Positions 1 to 8,202 of a stretch of DNA of 31,837 nt are shown one piece after another. The notes beneath the pieces were generated by a model that saw only the letters and a program-made list of their open reading frames with translations, was not told the origin of the DNA and searched no databases. The DNA is taken from contig JBMYQA010000036.1 of the NCBI GenBank assembly GCA_049600855.1, forward strand, positions 1-31,837, written 5' to 3'. The position numbers were made by a program, and so were the translations under genes. Each line of letters opens with the position of its first letter. The first letter of the stretch is position 1. This stretch comes from JBMYQA01 sp049600855. GTDB taxonomy: Bacteria > Bacteroidota > Bacteroidia > Cytophagales > Flammeovirgaceae.

Positions 1-257
1 CTGAAAAGAAGAAGGAATTCTTCGCCAAGCACGGAAAGGGAGCCAACGACACCGGCTCACCCGAAGGGCAAATCGCCATGTTCTCCTTCCGCATTGCTCA
101 CTTGACTGAGCACTTGAAGAAGAATAAGAAAGATAAAGCTACTCAATTGGGCTTGATCAAGTTAGTAGGTAAGCGTAGAAAATTGTTGAAGTATCTTCAA
201 AGTAAGGAGATTAACCGATACAGAGCGATTGTTAAAGAATTAGGATTGAGAAAATAA
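1..257 (+). CDS. rpsO: 30S ribosomal protein S15 (3' part)
   Basis: Open at the left edge, so only the last 84 residues are visible. The translation begins EKKKEFFAKHGKGANDTGSP and ends in KELGLRK followed by TAA. S15 is a primary binder of 16S rRNA in the small-subunit platform. The GANDTGSPEGQIA segment, the LTEHLKKNKKD segment and the GKRRKLLKYL segment are the family's conserved core. With a family length near 90 residues, only about six N-terminal residues are missing. A terminator follows and pnp lies next on the same strand, the arrangement known from many bacteria. Codon use here is richer in C-ending codons than in the neighbouring genes, as expected for a highly expressed ribosomal gene. 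Confidence 0.97.
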   Translation, partial: EKKKEFFAKHGKGANDTGSPEGQIAMFSFRIAHLTEHLKKNKKDKATQLGLIKLVGKRRKLLKYLQSKEINRYRAIVKELGLRK

Positions 258-308
258 TGCAGTTTATCCTAATTCGAAACATTTACAGGTAGCATAGAAA
301 AATAATTG

Positions 309-337
309 GGGAATCCTTATTGAAGGGTTCCCTTTTT
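309..337 (+). terminator. Intrinsic terminator after rpsO
   Basis: An 8-bp stem, GGGAATCC (309-316) with GGGTTCCC (325-332), contains one G-T wobble, closes an 8-nt loop and runs straight into TTTTT. It lies 51 nt after the rpsO stop codon. It should separate most rpsO transcription from pnp, so pnp probably has its own promoter in the following gap. Confidence 0.88.
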
Positions 338-411
338 GCGTTTTATTTATCATCTTCACAGAGATAAGCAATTTCAACCCTTCATAAGGTATGAAGAGGT
401 TAGTGTTTTAG

Positions 412-460
412 TCGACAAATTCTCCAAGGGAGAAATTGGTATTACAGAGAGTTTTGTCGA
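412..460 (+). promoter_or_regulatory. Nested stem-loops in the rpsO-pnp gap
   Basis: TCGACAAA (412-419) is the exact reverse complement of TTTGTCGA (453-460). Inside the pair lies a perfect 6-bp hairpin, TTCTCC (420-425) with GGAGAA (429-434), around a 3-nt loop. Read as RNA this gives one long outer stem abutting a short inner hairpin. No clear promoter was found in the 340-570 stretch, so whether this is transcribed with pnp is unknown. Confidence 0.45.
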
Positions 461-570
461 AAATGCCTTTAAGAGTTCTTGAGGCAAATCCCTCCCTGAA
501 AGGATAAATGGAGACAAATAAGTTGCCATACATCCAAACTTATAGCGAAATTTAATGAAATAGCAAACCT

Positions 571-629
571 GTTAAGTATGATCTTCCACAAATCCTGAAT
601 AGATAAGTATGGGATTATCATTACTTAAC
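571..629 (+). promoter_or_regulatory. Long hairpin just upstream of the pnp start
   Basis: GTTAAGTA (571-578) pairs with TACTTAAC (622-629). After a single bulged T (621), TGAT (579-582) pairs with ATCA (617-620). Beyond an 8-nt internal loop, AATCC (591-595) pairs with GGATT (612-616). The structure ends 20 nt before the ATG at 650. In E. coli the pnp leader folds into an RNase III-cleaved stem through which PNPase represses its own synthesis; a similar role here is inference from position only. Confidence 0.5.
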
Positions 630-649
630 ACAGAAAAGAAAAAAATCAG

Positions 650-2854
650 ATGAACGTAGTAAACAAGGTAATTGACATGCCTAATGGAAGCCAGATTACA
701 ATTGAGACTGGCAAACTAGCGAAGCAGGCTCATGGATCTGTAGTTGTTAAATCAGGAAATGCCATGTTATTGGCAACAGTGGTTTCTTCAGAATCTGTAA
801 AAGAGGGCATTGACTTTCTTCCATTATCAGTCGATTACCAAGAAAAATTTGCAGCTGCAGGTCGAGTTCCTGGCGGCTTTCAAAAAAGGGAGGGTAGATT
901 AAATGAACATGAGATTTTAGTATCTCGATTAGTAGACCGAGCGCTTCGTCCTTTATTCCCTAGTGATTACCATTTAGATACACAAGTAATGCTTTCACTC
1001 ATCTCTGCGGATGAAAATGTGCAAGCAGATGCACTAGCGGCTTTAGCTGCATCAGCAGCCTTAGCCGTATCTGATATACCATTTCTAGGGCCAATATCTG
1101 AAGTGCGTGTCATCTTGAAAGATGGTGAATATTCTGTTAACCCATCTACTGCTGATGGAGAAGGGGCTGATTTAGATTTAATTGTTGCTGCCACTGAGGA
1201 AAACATCATGATGGTAGAAGGGGAAATGAATGAGGTGAGCGAAGCTGAAATGTTGGAGGCAATTAAAGTGGCTCATGAAGCGATTAAGATTCAGTGCCAG
1301 GCTCAGAAAGAGTTGAAAGAAGAAGTAGGTAAGACAGAATTCCGCGAATATGAAGTGCCCTACGAAGCGGACGAAGAGCTCGAGAAAACCATTTTTGAGG
1401 CTACTTATGAAAAGTTTTTAGCAGTATGTCGTCAGCAAATTGCGAATAAGAAACTGCGTAGTGCTTCACTAAGAGCAATAAAAGATGAATACATTGAATC
1501 TTTACCTGAGGAACATGAATTAGACATGTTCTTAGTCAAAAAATATTTAGCGAAAGCAGAGAAAAAAGCGGCAAGAAACCTCGTTTTAGAAGACCGAACC
1601 CGCTTAGATGGCCGCCAACTTGATGAAGTACGTCCAATTTGGTGTGAGGTAGATTACCTGCCTTCTGCACACGGATCAGCAGTATTTACTCGTGGTGAAA
1701 CGCAATCGTTAACCAGCGTTACGTTAGGTACGAAGCTGGATGAACAAATGATTGATAACGCCACTTATCAAGGTTATCGTAAGTTTATGCTTCATTACAA
1801 TTTCCCTGGATTTTCTACGGGAGAGGTAAGACCAAATCGCGGAGCAGGCCGAAGGGAAATTGGGCATGGTAACTTAGCTTTCAGAGCGTTGCAGCGCGTC
1901 ATTCCTTCTGCAGGTGATTTCCCTTATACCATTCGTGTGGTTTCTGATATCTTAGAATCAAATGGTTCGTCATCAATGGCAACTGTTTGTGCGGGTTCAT
2001 TAGGATTGATGGATGCTGGTATACAAATCAAAGGAGGCGTATCAGGTATTGCCATGGGTATGATTTCTGATGCTGAAACTGGAAAGTATGCAATTCTGTC
2101 AGACATTTTAGGCGATGAAGATCACCTTGGTGATATGGACTTCAAAGTAACGGGTACGAGTGAAGGACTTACTGCTTGTCAGATGGACATCAAAATTGAT
2201 GGCTTATCGTACGAAGTGTTGGAGGAAGCGTTAGCACAAGCAAAACGTGGGCGTGAGCACATTTTAGGCGAAATGAATAAGGTGATTTCTGAGGCTAAAG
2301 GCGATCTGAAACCGCATGCTCCTCGTTCATATACGCTTGAAATCCCTAAGGAATTGATCGGTGCAGTAATTGGCCCTGGTGGTAAGATTGTTCAAGAAAT
2401 TCAGAAAGAATCTGGAACGACTATTGTCATTGAAGAAAATGATCATGTGGGGTTAGTGAATGTTTTTGCTAATGATCAGCATGCGATGGATGATGCGTTA
2501 GGCCGTGTACGTGCCATTGTAGCGCAGCCTGAAATTGGTGAGGTATACGATGGTAAAGTGAAGTCGATTACGCCTTTTGGTGCATTTATCGAATTTATGC
2601 CGGGAAAAGAAGGCTTATTGCACATTTCAGAAATTTCATGGACTCGTTTAGATTCTATGGATGGCGTGCTTGAGGCTGGCGAAGAAGTAAAAGTGAAACT
2701 ACTAGAGATCGATCAGCGCAGTGGTAAGTTCCGATTATCTCGTAAAGTATTATTGCCTAAACCAGAAGGTTACGTAGAGCGTCCTCCGCGTAAAGATGGC
2801 GGAAAGCGAAGACATGAAGGAAATAGAGGTGGTGATCGTAAGCCAAGACGTTAA
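650..2854 (+). CDS. pnp: Polynucleotide phosphorylase (PNPase)
   Basis: A 3'-to-5' phosphorolytic exoribonuclease that degrades RNA to nucleoside diphosphates and takes part in mRNA turnover. The 734 residues show the full family order: first RNase PH domain (about 10-145), helical linker (about 240-320), catalytic RNase PH domain (about 325-550), KH domain with the IGPGGK loop (near 570-576) and S1 domain starting GEVYDGKVKS (about 630-698). The catalytic domain keeps SNGSSSMATVCAGSLGLMDA and the acidic stretch LGDEDHLGDMDFKV, whose aspartates bind the metal. A basic tail rich in R, K and G follows S1. The ATG at 650 is the only sensible start; the upstream bases are A-rich, without a Shine-Dalgarno sequence. 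It follows rpsO, separated by a terminator and a 312-nt structured gap. Confidence 0.98.
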   Translation: MNVVNKVIDMPNGSQITIETGKLAKQAHGSVVVKSGNAMLLATVVSSESVKEGIDFLPLSVDYQEKFAAAGRVPGGFQKREGRLNEHEILVSRLVDRALRPLFPSDYHLDTQVMLSLISADENVQADALAALAASAALAVSDIPFLGPISEVRVILKDGEYSVNPSTADGEGADLDLIVAATEENIMMVEGEMNEVSEAEMLEAIKVAHEAIKIQCQAQKELKEEVGKTEFREYEVPYEADEELEKTIFEATYEKFLAVCRQQIANKKLRSASLRAIKDEYIESLPEEHELDMFLVKKYLAKAEKKAARNLVLEDRTRLDGRQLDEVRPIWCEVDYLPSAHGSAVFTRGETQSLTSVTLGTKLDEQMIDNATYQGYRKFMLHYNFPGFSTGEVRPNRGAGRREIGHGNLAFRALQRVIPSAGDFPYTIRVVSDILESNGSSSMATVCAGSLGLMDAGIQIKGGVSGIAMGMISDAETGKYAILSDILGDEDHLGDMDFKVTGTSEGLTACQMDIKIDGLSYEVLEEALAQAKRGREHILGEMNKVISEAKGDLKPHAPRSYTLEIPKELIGAVIGPGGKIVQEIQKESGTTIVIEENDHVGLVNVFANDQHAMDDALGRVRAIVAQPEIGEVYDGKVKSITPFGAFIEFMPGKEGLLHISEISWTRLDSMDGVLEAGEEVKVKLLEIDQRSGKFRLSRKVLLPKPEGYVERPPRKDGGKRRHEGNRGGDRKPRR

Positions 2855-2878
2855 GCTATCCTCGATATAAGATAACTG

Positions 2879-2910
2879 AAAGCCAGCTCGTGAGAGTTGG
2901 CTTTTGTTTT
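2879..2910 (+). terminator. Intrinsic terminator after pnp
   Basis: An 11-bp stem, AAAGCCAGCTC (2879-2889) with GAGTTGGCTTT (2894-2904), has one wobble pair and a GTGA loop, followed by a T-rich tail (CTTTTGTTTT). It sits 24 nt after the pnp stop codon. Confidence 0.9.
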
Positions 2911-2930
2911 GGCAAACCTTAATTCATAGA

Positions 2931-2953
2931 AAAAAGGGAGATTGCTCCCCCTT
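2931..2953 (-). terminator. Intrinsic terminator for the lipoprotein gene (minus strand)
   Basis: On the minus strand GGGAG, loop CAAT and CTCCC form a short stem, flanked by AAG and CTT that can extend it past a bulge, followed by TTTTTT. It lies about 40 nt beyond the stop of the minus-strand lipoprotein gene and back to back with the pnp terminator. Confidence 0.75.
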
Positions 2954-2991
2954 CTGTCCTCAAAAATACTGCTTGCAAAGCAATGCTGTGG

Positions 2992-3501
2992 TTAGTGCAT
3001 TGGATCGCCTGCGCAGTTAATAGAAGTGAAATAGTATTTTGGTGAAGAAGAAAGACCGTTAGGTGTGGTGATTTCTAAGTAATAATCAATGCCAGCTCCA
3101 ACTTGCGGGATATTGATCGTAACCGGAGAACCCGCATCAATAACTGTAGCCAGTGGTAGAGGGTTAACAGCGCCATTGTCAGGATAAACGCTGAATTTCA
3201 AGTTTCCATAATAATTGTTAGTTACCTGATCCAGTTCTACATAAACTGCATTTACATTGCCGCGGAAGCATTGCTGTAGTTTCCCACTACCAATACAGCT
3301 TGGGCCACACGTTGCTTGTACCACATCTGCCAATATTAATGGCCCTCTTACGCCGAAATCTTCACCATCACCCCCTTTTACGATTTGTTTGGAATCGATG
3401 CTTTCGATGGGATTAAGTCCATTTTCATTACAGGCAGTTAATGCAAAAATAAAGGCGAACACTACGCCAATTACATGGAATTTTGTTGATCTGATCATCA
3501 T
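2992..3501 (-). CDS. Small secreted lipoprotein of unknown function
   Basis: 169 residues. The N terminus is a type II signal peptide: MMIRSTKFH, a hydrophobic stretch, then the lipobox LTAC with Cys24 as the predicted lipidated residue. The rest is polar and beta-rich, with three further cysteines that could pair after export (TCGPSC and SINCAGD). I recognise no family. The C-terminal half (VYPDNGAV through YYLEITTPNG) looks like one immunoglobulin-type beta sandwich, but that is only an impression. It has its own terminator, and an unusual inverted repeat touches its start codon. The next gene upstream on the same strand, a DUF1456 protein, is 160 nt away, so co-transcription is uncertain. 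Confidence 0.75.
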   Translation of the reverse strand: MMIRSTKFHVIGVVFAFIFALTACNENGLNPIESIDSKQIVKGGDGEDFGVRGPLILADVVQATCGPSCIGSGKLQQCFRGNVNAVYVELDQVTNNYYGNLKFSVYPDNGAVNPLPLATVIDAGSPVTINIPQVGAGIDYYLEITTPNGLSSSPKYYFTSINCAGDPMH

Positions 3502-3502
3502 A

Positions 3503-3597
3503 ATTAAGTTGATTTAGGTAATGAATAAATGACTGTATTTCAGTACATTGGTTTATTTAACTGAAGCAAGTTTAGGGCTTTGCTTCATCAACTTAAT
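3503..3597 (-). promoter_or_regulatory. Structured leader of the lipoprotein gene
   Basis: An 11-bp perfect inverted repeat, ATTAAGTTGAT (3503-3513) with ATCAACTTAAT (3587-3597), closes a loop that holds a second 7-bp hairpin, GAAGCAA (3563-3569) with TTGCTTC (3580-3586). The inner hairpin stacks directly on the outer stem. On the minus strand the 3' arm of the outer stem ends one base before the first ATG (3501), so folding would block access to the start region. Confidence 0.5.
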
Positions 3598-3661
3598 CTT
3601 CAAATTAACAAGTGTTGACAAATGCTTAATAGCTGTTGCTTGGAGATTTATAAATGGAACT

Positions 3662-4123
3662 TTATTCAGGACGGTATTTTAATTGTAAGCCATGCAAAAA
3701 GTTTCGGAGGATTTGATCTTTACACACGCGATATTGCTTTTGAGTAGGCTTACGAAAGAAGGCGTTGATTTCATGTTTGCTCACGCGTAAATCTGCCAGT
3801 GCTAATACTTCCACCATATCTTCATCTTTGAGATTGAGTGCAATTTTGAGCTTACGCAAAATGGTATTATTATTTAAGCTCTTCTCAGGTTTAGGTTGCA
3901 CTCCCTCTCGCTTTCCTCGTTTATCATTAATAAATCCATTCAAAAATGCAGCGAGTTGCACATCGTAAAGTTCCTCAAACTCTTCATCATCTTCGCGTTT
4001 CAACCAATTACTCACCTCCGAACGATTCACGGTTAAAGCGCCAGAGTCAAAAAGTTCGATCATCTTGGTGTCATTGAAATCAAACGTGTATCGAAGCCGT
4101 CTGAGAATATCGTTGTTTTTCAT
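3662..4123 (-). CDS. DUF1456 (YehS-like) protein
   Basis: 153 residues made of two tandem copies of the same roughly 65-residue helical unit. The first begins NNDILRRLRYTFDFNDTKM and the second NNTILRKLKIALNLKDEDM, each followed by the pattern V..SEV..WL or V..HEI..FF and ending in ..FLNGFI or ..FLHGLQ. This is the DUF1456 family, whose E. coli member is YehS; its biochemical role is unknown. No signal peptide or membrane segment is present, so it is cytoplasmic. The ATG at 4123 gives the family's usual length and puts the first repeat at the N terminus. It is divergent from the decarboxylase gene across a 238-nt gap. Similar proteins often occur as single genes, and nothing around it suggests a role. 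Confidence 0.88.
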   Translation of the reverse strand: MKNNDILRRLRYTFDFNDTKMIELFDSGALTVNRSEVSNWLKREDDEEFEELYDVQLAAFLNGFINDKRGKREGVQPKPEKSLNNNTILRKLKIALNLKDEDMVEVLALADLRVSKHEINAFFRKPTQKQYRVCKDQILRNFLHGLQLKYRPE

Positions 4124-4231
4124 GAGGTAATCATTTGATTTGCTGCAAATAACTGGAATTTAAGCAGGTAAGCAAAATGAATACGGCACTTTTGGGCTGA
4201 TAACTATTCATGGTGATATCAATACACAAAA

Positions 4232-4263
4232 TTGTTATTAATTAGTGAAAGCCTTTATTTTTG
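4232..4263 (+). promoter_or_regulatory. Bacteroidota-type promoter of the decarboxylase gene
   Basis: TTG (4232-4234) and TATTTTTG (4256-4263) are 21 nt apart, matching the Bacteroidota -33 TTG and -7 TAnnTTTG consensus. Transcription would begin near 4270, about 90 nt before the preferred ATG at 4362. Confidence 0.6.
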
Positions 4264-4361
4264 GGTTATGAATAGAGCAAGCTGAAGTTTTGAGTATTTC
4301 CAATTCACCTTGTTTCTTCAACAACACCAATATCCATGTAAGCCTTCAAGTATCCAAAAAG

Positions 4362-5807
4362 ATGAATCAGCTAGAATCTACCAGCCAAGTATTACAAGAC
4401 GCTTTTGATCCCGATCGCTTTCGGTCTGTAGGCCGTCAATTGATAGACTTACTATCTCACCATTTTGAAGAAACCTATGCGCGGAAAAAGCCCCAAGCGA
4501 TTCCCTATCAAAGCCCAGAAGAAGCGTTAGCATTTTGGAAGAAAGATTTTAGAACTAAAACTAGCGCATTGAATGTGTTTGAAGAGGTGTTGGCTCGATC
4601 AATTAATGTGCATCATCCTAGAAATATGGGTCATCAAGTAACCGTGCCAGCGCTTATTGGAGGTTTGGCAGGTTTAGTATCAGATGTATTGAGTAATGGA
4701 ACGGGGGTGTTTGAAGTGGGAATGGCTTCAAACGCCATGGAACGTATTATCACCAGTTTAGTAGCTACTACAATTGGTTTTGATGAGCAAGCGAATGGTT
4801 TGTTTACTTCGGGGGGAACCTTAGCCAACTTAACAGCTTTATTGGCGGCACGTCAGGCAAAAGCGCCCAGCAAGGTGTGGGATGTAGGACATCAGGAAAA
4901 GTTAGCCATCATCGTTTCTGAAGAAGCGCATTATTGCATTGATCGAGCAGCACGTATTATGGGTTTTGGAAAAGAGGGAATTATTAAAGTTCCTGTTGAT
5001 GAGCAGTTTAAAATCAGGACAGATTTACTAGAAAAGCATTTAGCGAATGCCAAAGCACAAGACTTACATGTGATTGCTTTGGTAGGTTGTGCTTCTTCTA
5101 CCGCTACTGGTGCTTACGATGATTTAGCAGCTTTGGGGCAGTTTTGTCAAAAGCATAATCTGTGGTTTCATGTAGATGGCGCACATGGTGGTGCGGTGGT
5201 ATTTTCAAAAAAACATCAACCTTTGGTGAAGGGAATTGAGTTAGCCGATACGGTAGTGATTGATTTCCACAAAATGTTACTTACGCCCGCGTTAAGTACT
5301 GCGCTCATTTTTAGCGATGGGGCACTGGCTTACCAGACGTTTCAGCAGCGTGCTCAATACCTGTGGGATGCCGCGCAAGAAGAAGAATGGTATAATTCGG
5401 GAAAGCGAACGTTTGAATGCACTAAATTTATGATGGTGTTGAAGGTGTATGCGTTAATTAAAGAATTTGGCTTGGAAGTGTTTGAAGAAAACATTGATTG
5501 TTTATATGCGAAGACTCAAGCATTTGCCAAACTGATTCAGAACCGATCAAGCTTCCGATTGGCTGTAGAACCCGAAGCGAATATTCTTAATTTTCAATAT
5601 GTGGATGTAGCCAATGAAAACATCAATCAGTTAAATTCGCAGATTAGGCAGCAGTTGTTAGAGGAAGGGAAATTTTACATTGTGCAGACTATGCTTGGTG
5701 ATCAGCGTTATTTACGAACAACGATTATGAATCCACATACGACTGAATTGGACTTTATGGGGTTATTAGATGAAATCGAACAAATAGCCCTGAAACTGAA
5801 AGGATAA
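4362..5807 (+). CDS. Group II PLP-dependent decarboxylase
   Basis: A pyridoxal-phosphate enzyme of the family holding glutamate, aromatic amino acid and diaminobutyrate decarboxylases (fold type I). With the start at ATG 4362 it has 481 residues. The PLP-binding lysine is K304 in DFHKMLL, Asp272 in HVDGAHGG should hold the pyridine nitrogen, and His190 in EEAHYC should stack on the ring. The TSGGTLANLTAL motif binds the phosphate. An in-frame TTG at 4290 would add 24 residues, but these are polar, lack family character and lie close to the predicted transcription start, so I chose 4362. The substrate cannot be read from the sequence. No amino acid antiporter lies next to it, so a classic acid-resistance pair is not visible here. 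The next gene, a patatin phospholipase, has its own promoter-like signals. Confidence 0.92.
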   Translation: MNQLESTSQVLQDAFDPDRFRSVGRQLIDLLSHHFEETYARKKPQAIPYQSPEEALAFWKKDFRTKTSALNVFEEVLARSINVHHPRNMGHQVTVPALIGGLAGLVSDVLSNGTGVFEVGMASNAMERIITSLVATTIGFDEQANGLFTSGGTLANLTALLAARQAKAPSKVWDVGHQEKLAIIVSEEAHYCIDRAARIMGFGKEGIIKVPVDEQFKIRTDLLEKHLANAKAQDLHVIALVGCASSTATGAYDDLAALGQFCQKHNLWFHVDGAHGGAVVFSKKHQPLVKGIELADTVVIDFHKMLLTPALSTALIFSDGALAYQTFQQRAQYLWDAAQEEEWYNSGKRTFECTKFMMVLKVYALIKEFGLEVFEENIDCLYAKTQAFAKLIQNRSSFRLAVEPEANILNFQYVDVANENINQLNSQIRQQLLEEGKFYIVQTMLGDQRYLRTTIMNPHTTELDFMGLLDEIEQIALKLKG

Positions 5808-5834
5808 ATCTTTTTTAGCTTACTTTCAACTAAG

Positions 5835-5859
5835 TTCCCAATGGGAAGGCGTATATTTG
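5835..5859 (+). promoter_or_regulatory. -7 box with an adjoining palindrome upstream of the patatin gene
   Basis: TATATTTG (5852-5859) matches the Bacteroidota -7 box TAnnTTTG; I see no clear TTG at the -33 position. In its place, four bases upstream of the box, lies the perfect palindrome TTCCCA-A-TGGGAA (5835-5847). That position would suit a transcription factor site. The start codon follows at 5890. Confidence 0.5.
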
Positions 5860-5889
5860 GCCTGCCAAGAGCCAAACAAACGCTAAATC

Positions 5890-8190
5890 ATGAAAAAGCA
5901 ATTATTAGTTTTGATTTTTTTTGGGCTGATTTTTCAAGTCACTGCTCAAAAACCTAAAGTAGGATTAGTATTAAGTGGAGGAGGAGCAAAAGGACTTGCT
6001 CATGTGGGGGTGCTCAAAGTCTTAGAAGAAAATAATATCCCTGTCGATTACATTATTGGCACTTCTATGGGAGGAATTGTAGGCGGGTTATACGCTGCAG
6101 GTTACAATGCAGATGAGATTGAAGAAATTGTAATTGCGCCCGACTTTCAAGAATGGGCATTTGGGAAGTTGGGGACAAATCATCGGTTTTTACACACAAG
6201 CAACGAGGATAATGCGTCATTTCTTTCTTTCCAAATTCAAGTAGATTCCAACTTTAGTACCACATTTCAATCCAATATTATTAATGATGCTCCGCTGAAT
6301 TTTGCCTTAGCCCAATTTACCTACCTTCCCAGCAAAGAAGCAGATTATAACTTCGATCAATTGAACATTCCATTTCGTTGCATTGCTGCGGATATTTTTA
6401 CCCAAGAGTCTATTGTGTTGAAAGAAGGTGATTTGGGAGAAGCACTGCGAGCAACGATGGCAGTTCCTTTAGTATTCCGACCAATTAAGATAGACGATAA
6501 ATACATGTATGATGGCGGACTCTACAACAACTTCCCCATTGATATCATGCTGTCAGAGTTCAATCCTGATGTGATCATTGGGGTGAATGTATCGTCAAAA
6601 GTGTTTGATGAATATCCTTATGAAGAAGATGAGGAACTGATCAAAAACTCGCTTAAGTTTTTATTCTTAGATAATTCCGATCCGCGGCCTTTGCGGAAAG
6701 GAGACATTTATATTGAACCCGATTTAGGCGATATTTCTGCTGGAGATTTTGAAAAAGTAGAAGATGCCATAAAAAGAGGTTACCGTGCTACTTTACAAAA
6801 TTTGGATAGCATTAAATCAAGCATTCCACATCGAACTGAAGCAAAGCGCCCTTCGCGATTAGAAGAGTTTACGAATTTTAGCAAAAAAAACTTCGGGCAA
6901 GTTATCATTACGGGTTTAAATTCTGCTCAACGGGAGCATGTGCGTAAAATCATGGCTTCCCGAAAAGGAGAGAAACGCGGCGAGATGAGTATAGACGAGT
7001 TGAGAGAAGGCTATTACCGATTGATTTCAGATAATTATTTCAATGATGTTTATCCTAAAATTTCGCATGATACGCTTGGGTTTTACCACTTCAATTTGGA
7101 CGTAAATGCAAATCAGAAGGCAACCTTAGATATTGGTGGAAACTTGGCCACTAGAAGCATTAGTGCGGGATATGTGGGGGTAAAGTACAGCGTATTAGAT
7201 AAATTATTCTACAATTTCAGTGCAAGTGGCGCAACGGGTCGATTTTATACTTCTGCCAAAGGATTAGCTCGGATTACGTTCCCTACTTATAATCCTTTTT
7301 ATTTTGAATTTGAAGGCATGTATAATAATTGGGAGTATTCAAATGTGAATGAATTGATTTTTCAAGAAACCCCAACAAATTTGGTGGATCGAATTGACCG
7401 TTATGTTGGTGTGGAAATCGGTAGAAATGTAGGAAAGCGAAGAACATTGAGCTTGCGTGCAGGTTATGCCAGTAATGAAGATGTCTATTTTAGCACAGAT
7501 GATTTTAACGTGACGGATGAGTTAGATCAGACAAGGCTTCGAGGTTGGGTATATGAGTTGCGCTACCATAAAAGTACATTAAATCGAAAGAAGTTTCCCT
7601 CAGAAGGCGATGCGTATACGCTGTCAGCGAAATACATTAATGCTACCGAGCAATTAAACACTGGAACAACTTCCGTCATTGAAGGAGGAAAGTTTAATCG
7701 GGATTGGGTGCAGCTAAAAGCACGGTATGAGCGGTATTGGGGGGAAAAAATACGCATAGGCATTATGGGCGAAACAGTCATTTCGAACCAACCTGAATTT
7801 GCCAATTTCAAAGGAACCATGATTAATGCACCAGCATTTTATCCGTTAATAGATAGTAGGAGTATCTTTTTACAAGATTTTAGAGCGCACAGTTATGGCG
7901 CTGCTGGTATACGCAATGTATTTCCACTAGATAAGGAAAGCCTAGAACTGCATGTGGAAGGTTATGCCTTTTTCCCTTATCAGCGTATTTTAGAAGGAGA
8001 TGACCAAAAAGCAGTATTAGGTCCTAGATTTAGCGCTTCAGAATGGGCCGCGTCTACTTCATTGGTATATCACATGCCATTTGGCCCCATTAGTGCCTCT
8101 GTAAATTATTATAGTGATTCAGATTATAAATTTGGATTTTTGCTCAATGTAGGTTATTTATTATTTAACCAACGTGTTGTTGGAGATTAA
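5890..8190 (+). CDS. Patatin-like phospholipase fused to an outer-membrane barrel
   Basis: 766 residues with signal peptide MKKQLLVLIFFGLIFQVTAQ. The patatin domain (about 23-220) has the oxyanion loop SGGGAKG (29-35), the nucleophile Ser59 in GTSMG and the dyad Asp208 in DGGLYNNFP, so it should be an active lipid acyl hydrolase. A POTRA-like segment follows (about 335-400, from FGQVIITGLNS), then a beta-rich C-terminal half (about 410-766) resembling the BamA/TamA-type barrel. This layout is like the type Vd autotransporter PlpD of Pseudomonas, but such fusions are common in Bacteroidota and may stay attached to the outer membrane. The substrate is likely phospholipid. DUF4112 starts 12 nt downstream, so the two are probably co-transcribed. 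Confidence 0.93.
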   Translation: MKKQLLVLIFFGLIFQVTAQKPKVGLVLSGGGAKGLAHVGVLKVLEENNIPVDYIIGTSMGGIVGGLYAAGYNADEIEEIVIAPDFQEWAFGKLGTNHRFLHTSNEDNASFLSFQIQVDSNFSTTFQSNIINDAPLNFALAQFTYLPSKEADYNFDQLNIPFRCIAADIFTQESIVLKEGDLGEALRATMAVPLVFRPIKIDDKYMYDGGLYNNFPIDIMLSEFNPDVIIGVNVSSKVFDEYPYEEDEELIKNSLKFLFLDNSDPRPLRKGDIYIEPDLGDISAGDFEKVEDAIKRGYRATLQNLDSIKSSIPHRTEAKRPSRLEEFTNFSKKNFGQVIITGLNSAQREHVRKIMASRKGEKRGEMSIDELREGYYRLISDNYFNDVYPKISHDTLGFYHFNLDVNANQKATLDIGGNLATRSISAGYVGVKYSVLDKLFYNFSASGATGRFYTSAKGLARITFPTYNPFYFEFEGMYNNWEYSNVNELIFQETPTNLVDRIDRYVGVEIGRNVGKRRTLSLRAGYASNEDVYFSTDDFNVTDELDQTRLRGWVYELRYHKSTLNRKKFPSEGDAYTLSAKYINATEQLNTGTTSVIEGGKFNRDWVQLKARYERYWGEKIRIGIMGETVISNQPEFANFKGTMINAPAFYPLIDSRSIFLQDFRAHSYGAAGIRNVFPLDKESLELHVEGYAFFPYQRILEGDDQKAVLGPRFSASEWAASTSLVYHMPFGPISASVNYYSDSDYKFGFLLNVGYLLFNQRVVGD

Positions 8191-8202
8191 ACAGCTACGA
8201 AT

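Noticed and set aside
967..1209. 80-aa minus-strand frame inside pnp
   Set aside because: It lies wholly within the conserved pnp coding region in an antisense frame and has a low-complexity Ala/Ser composition; it is a shadow.
4290..4361. Longer TTG start for the PLP decarboxylase
   Set aside because: The 24 extra residues show no family character, and an ordinary ATG with the right length lies at 4362.
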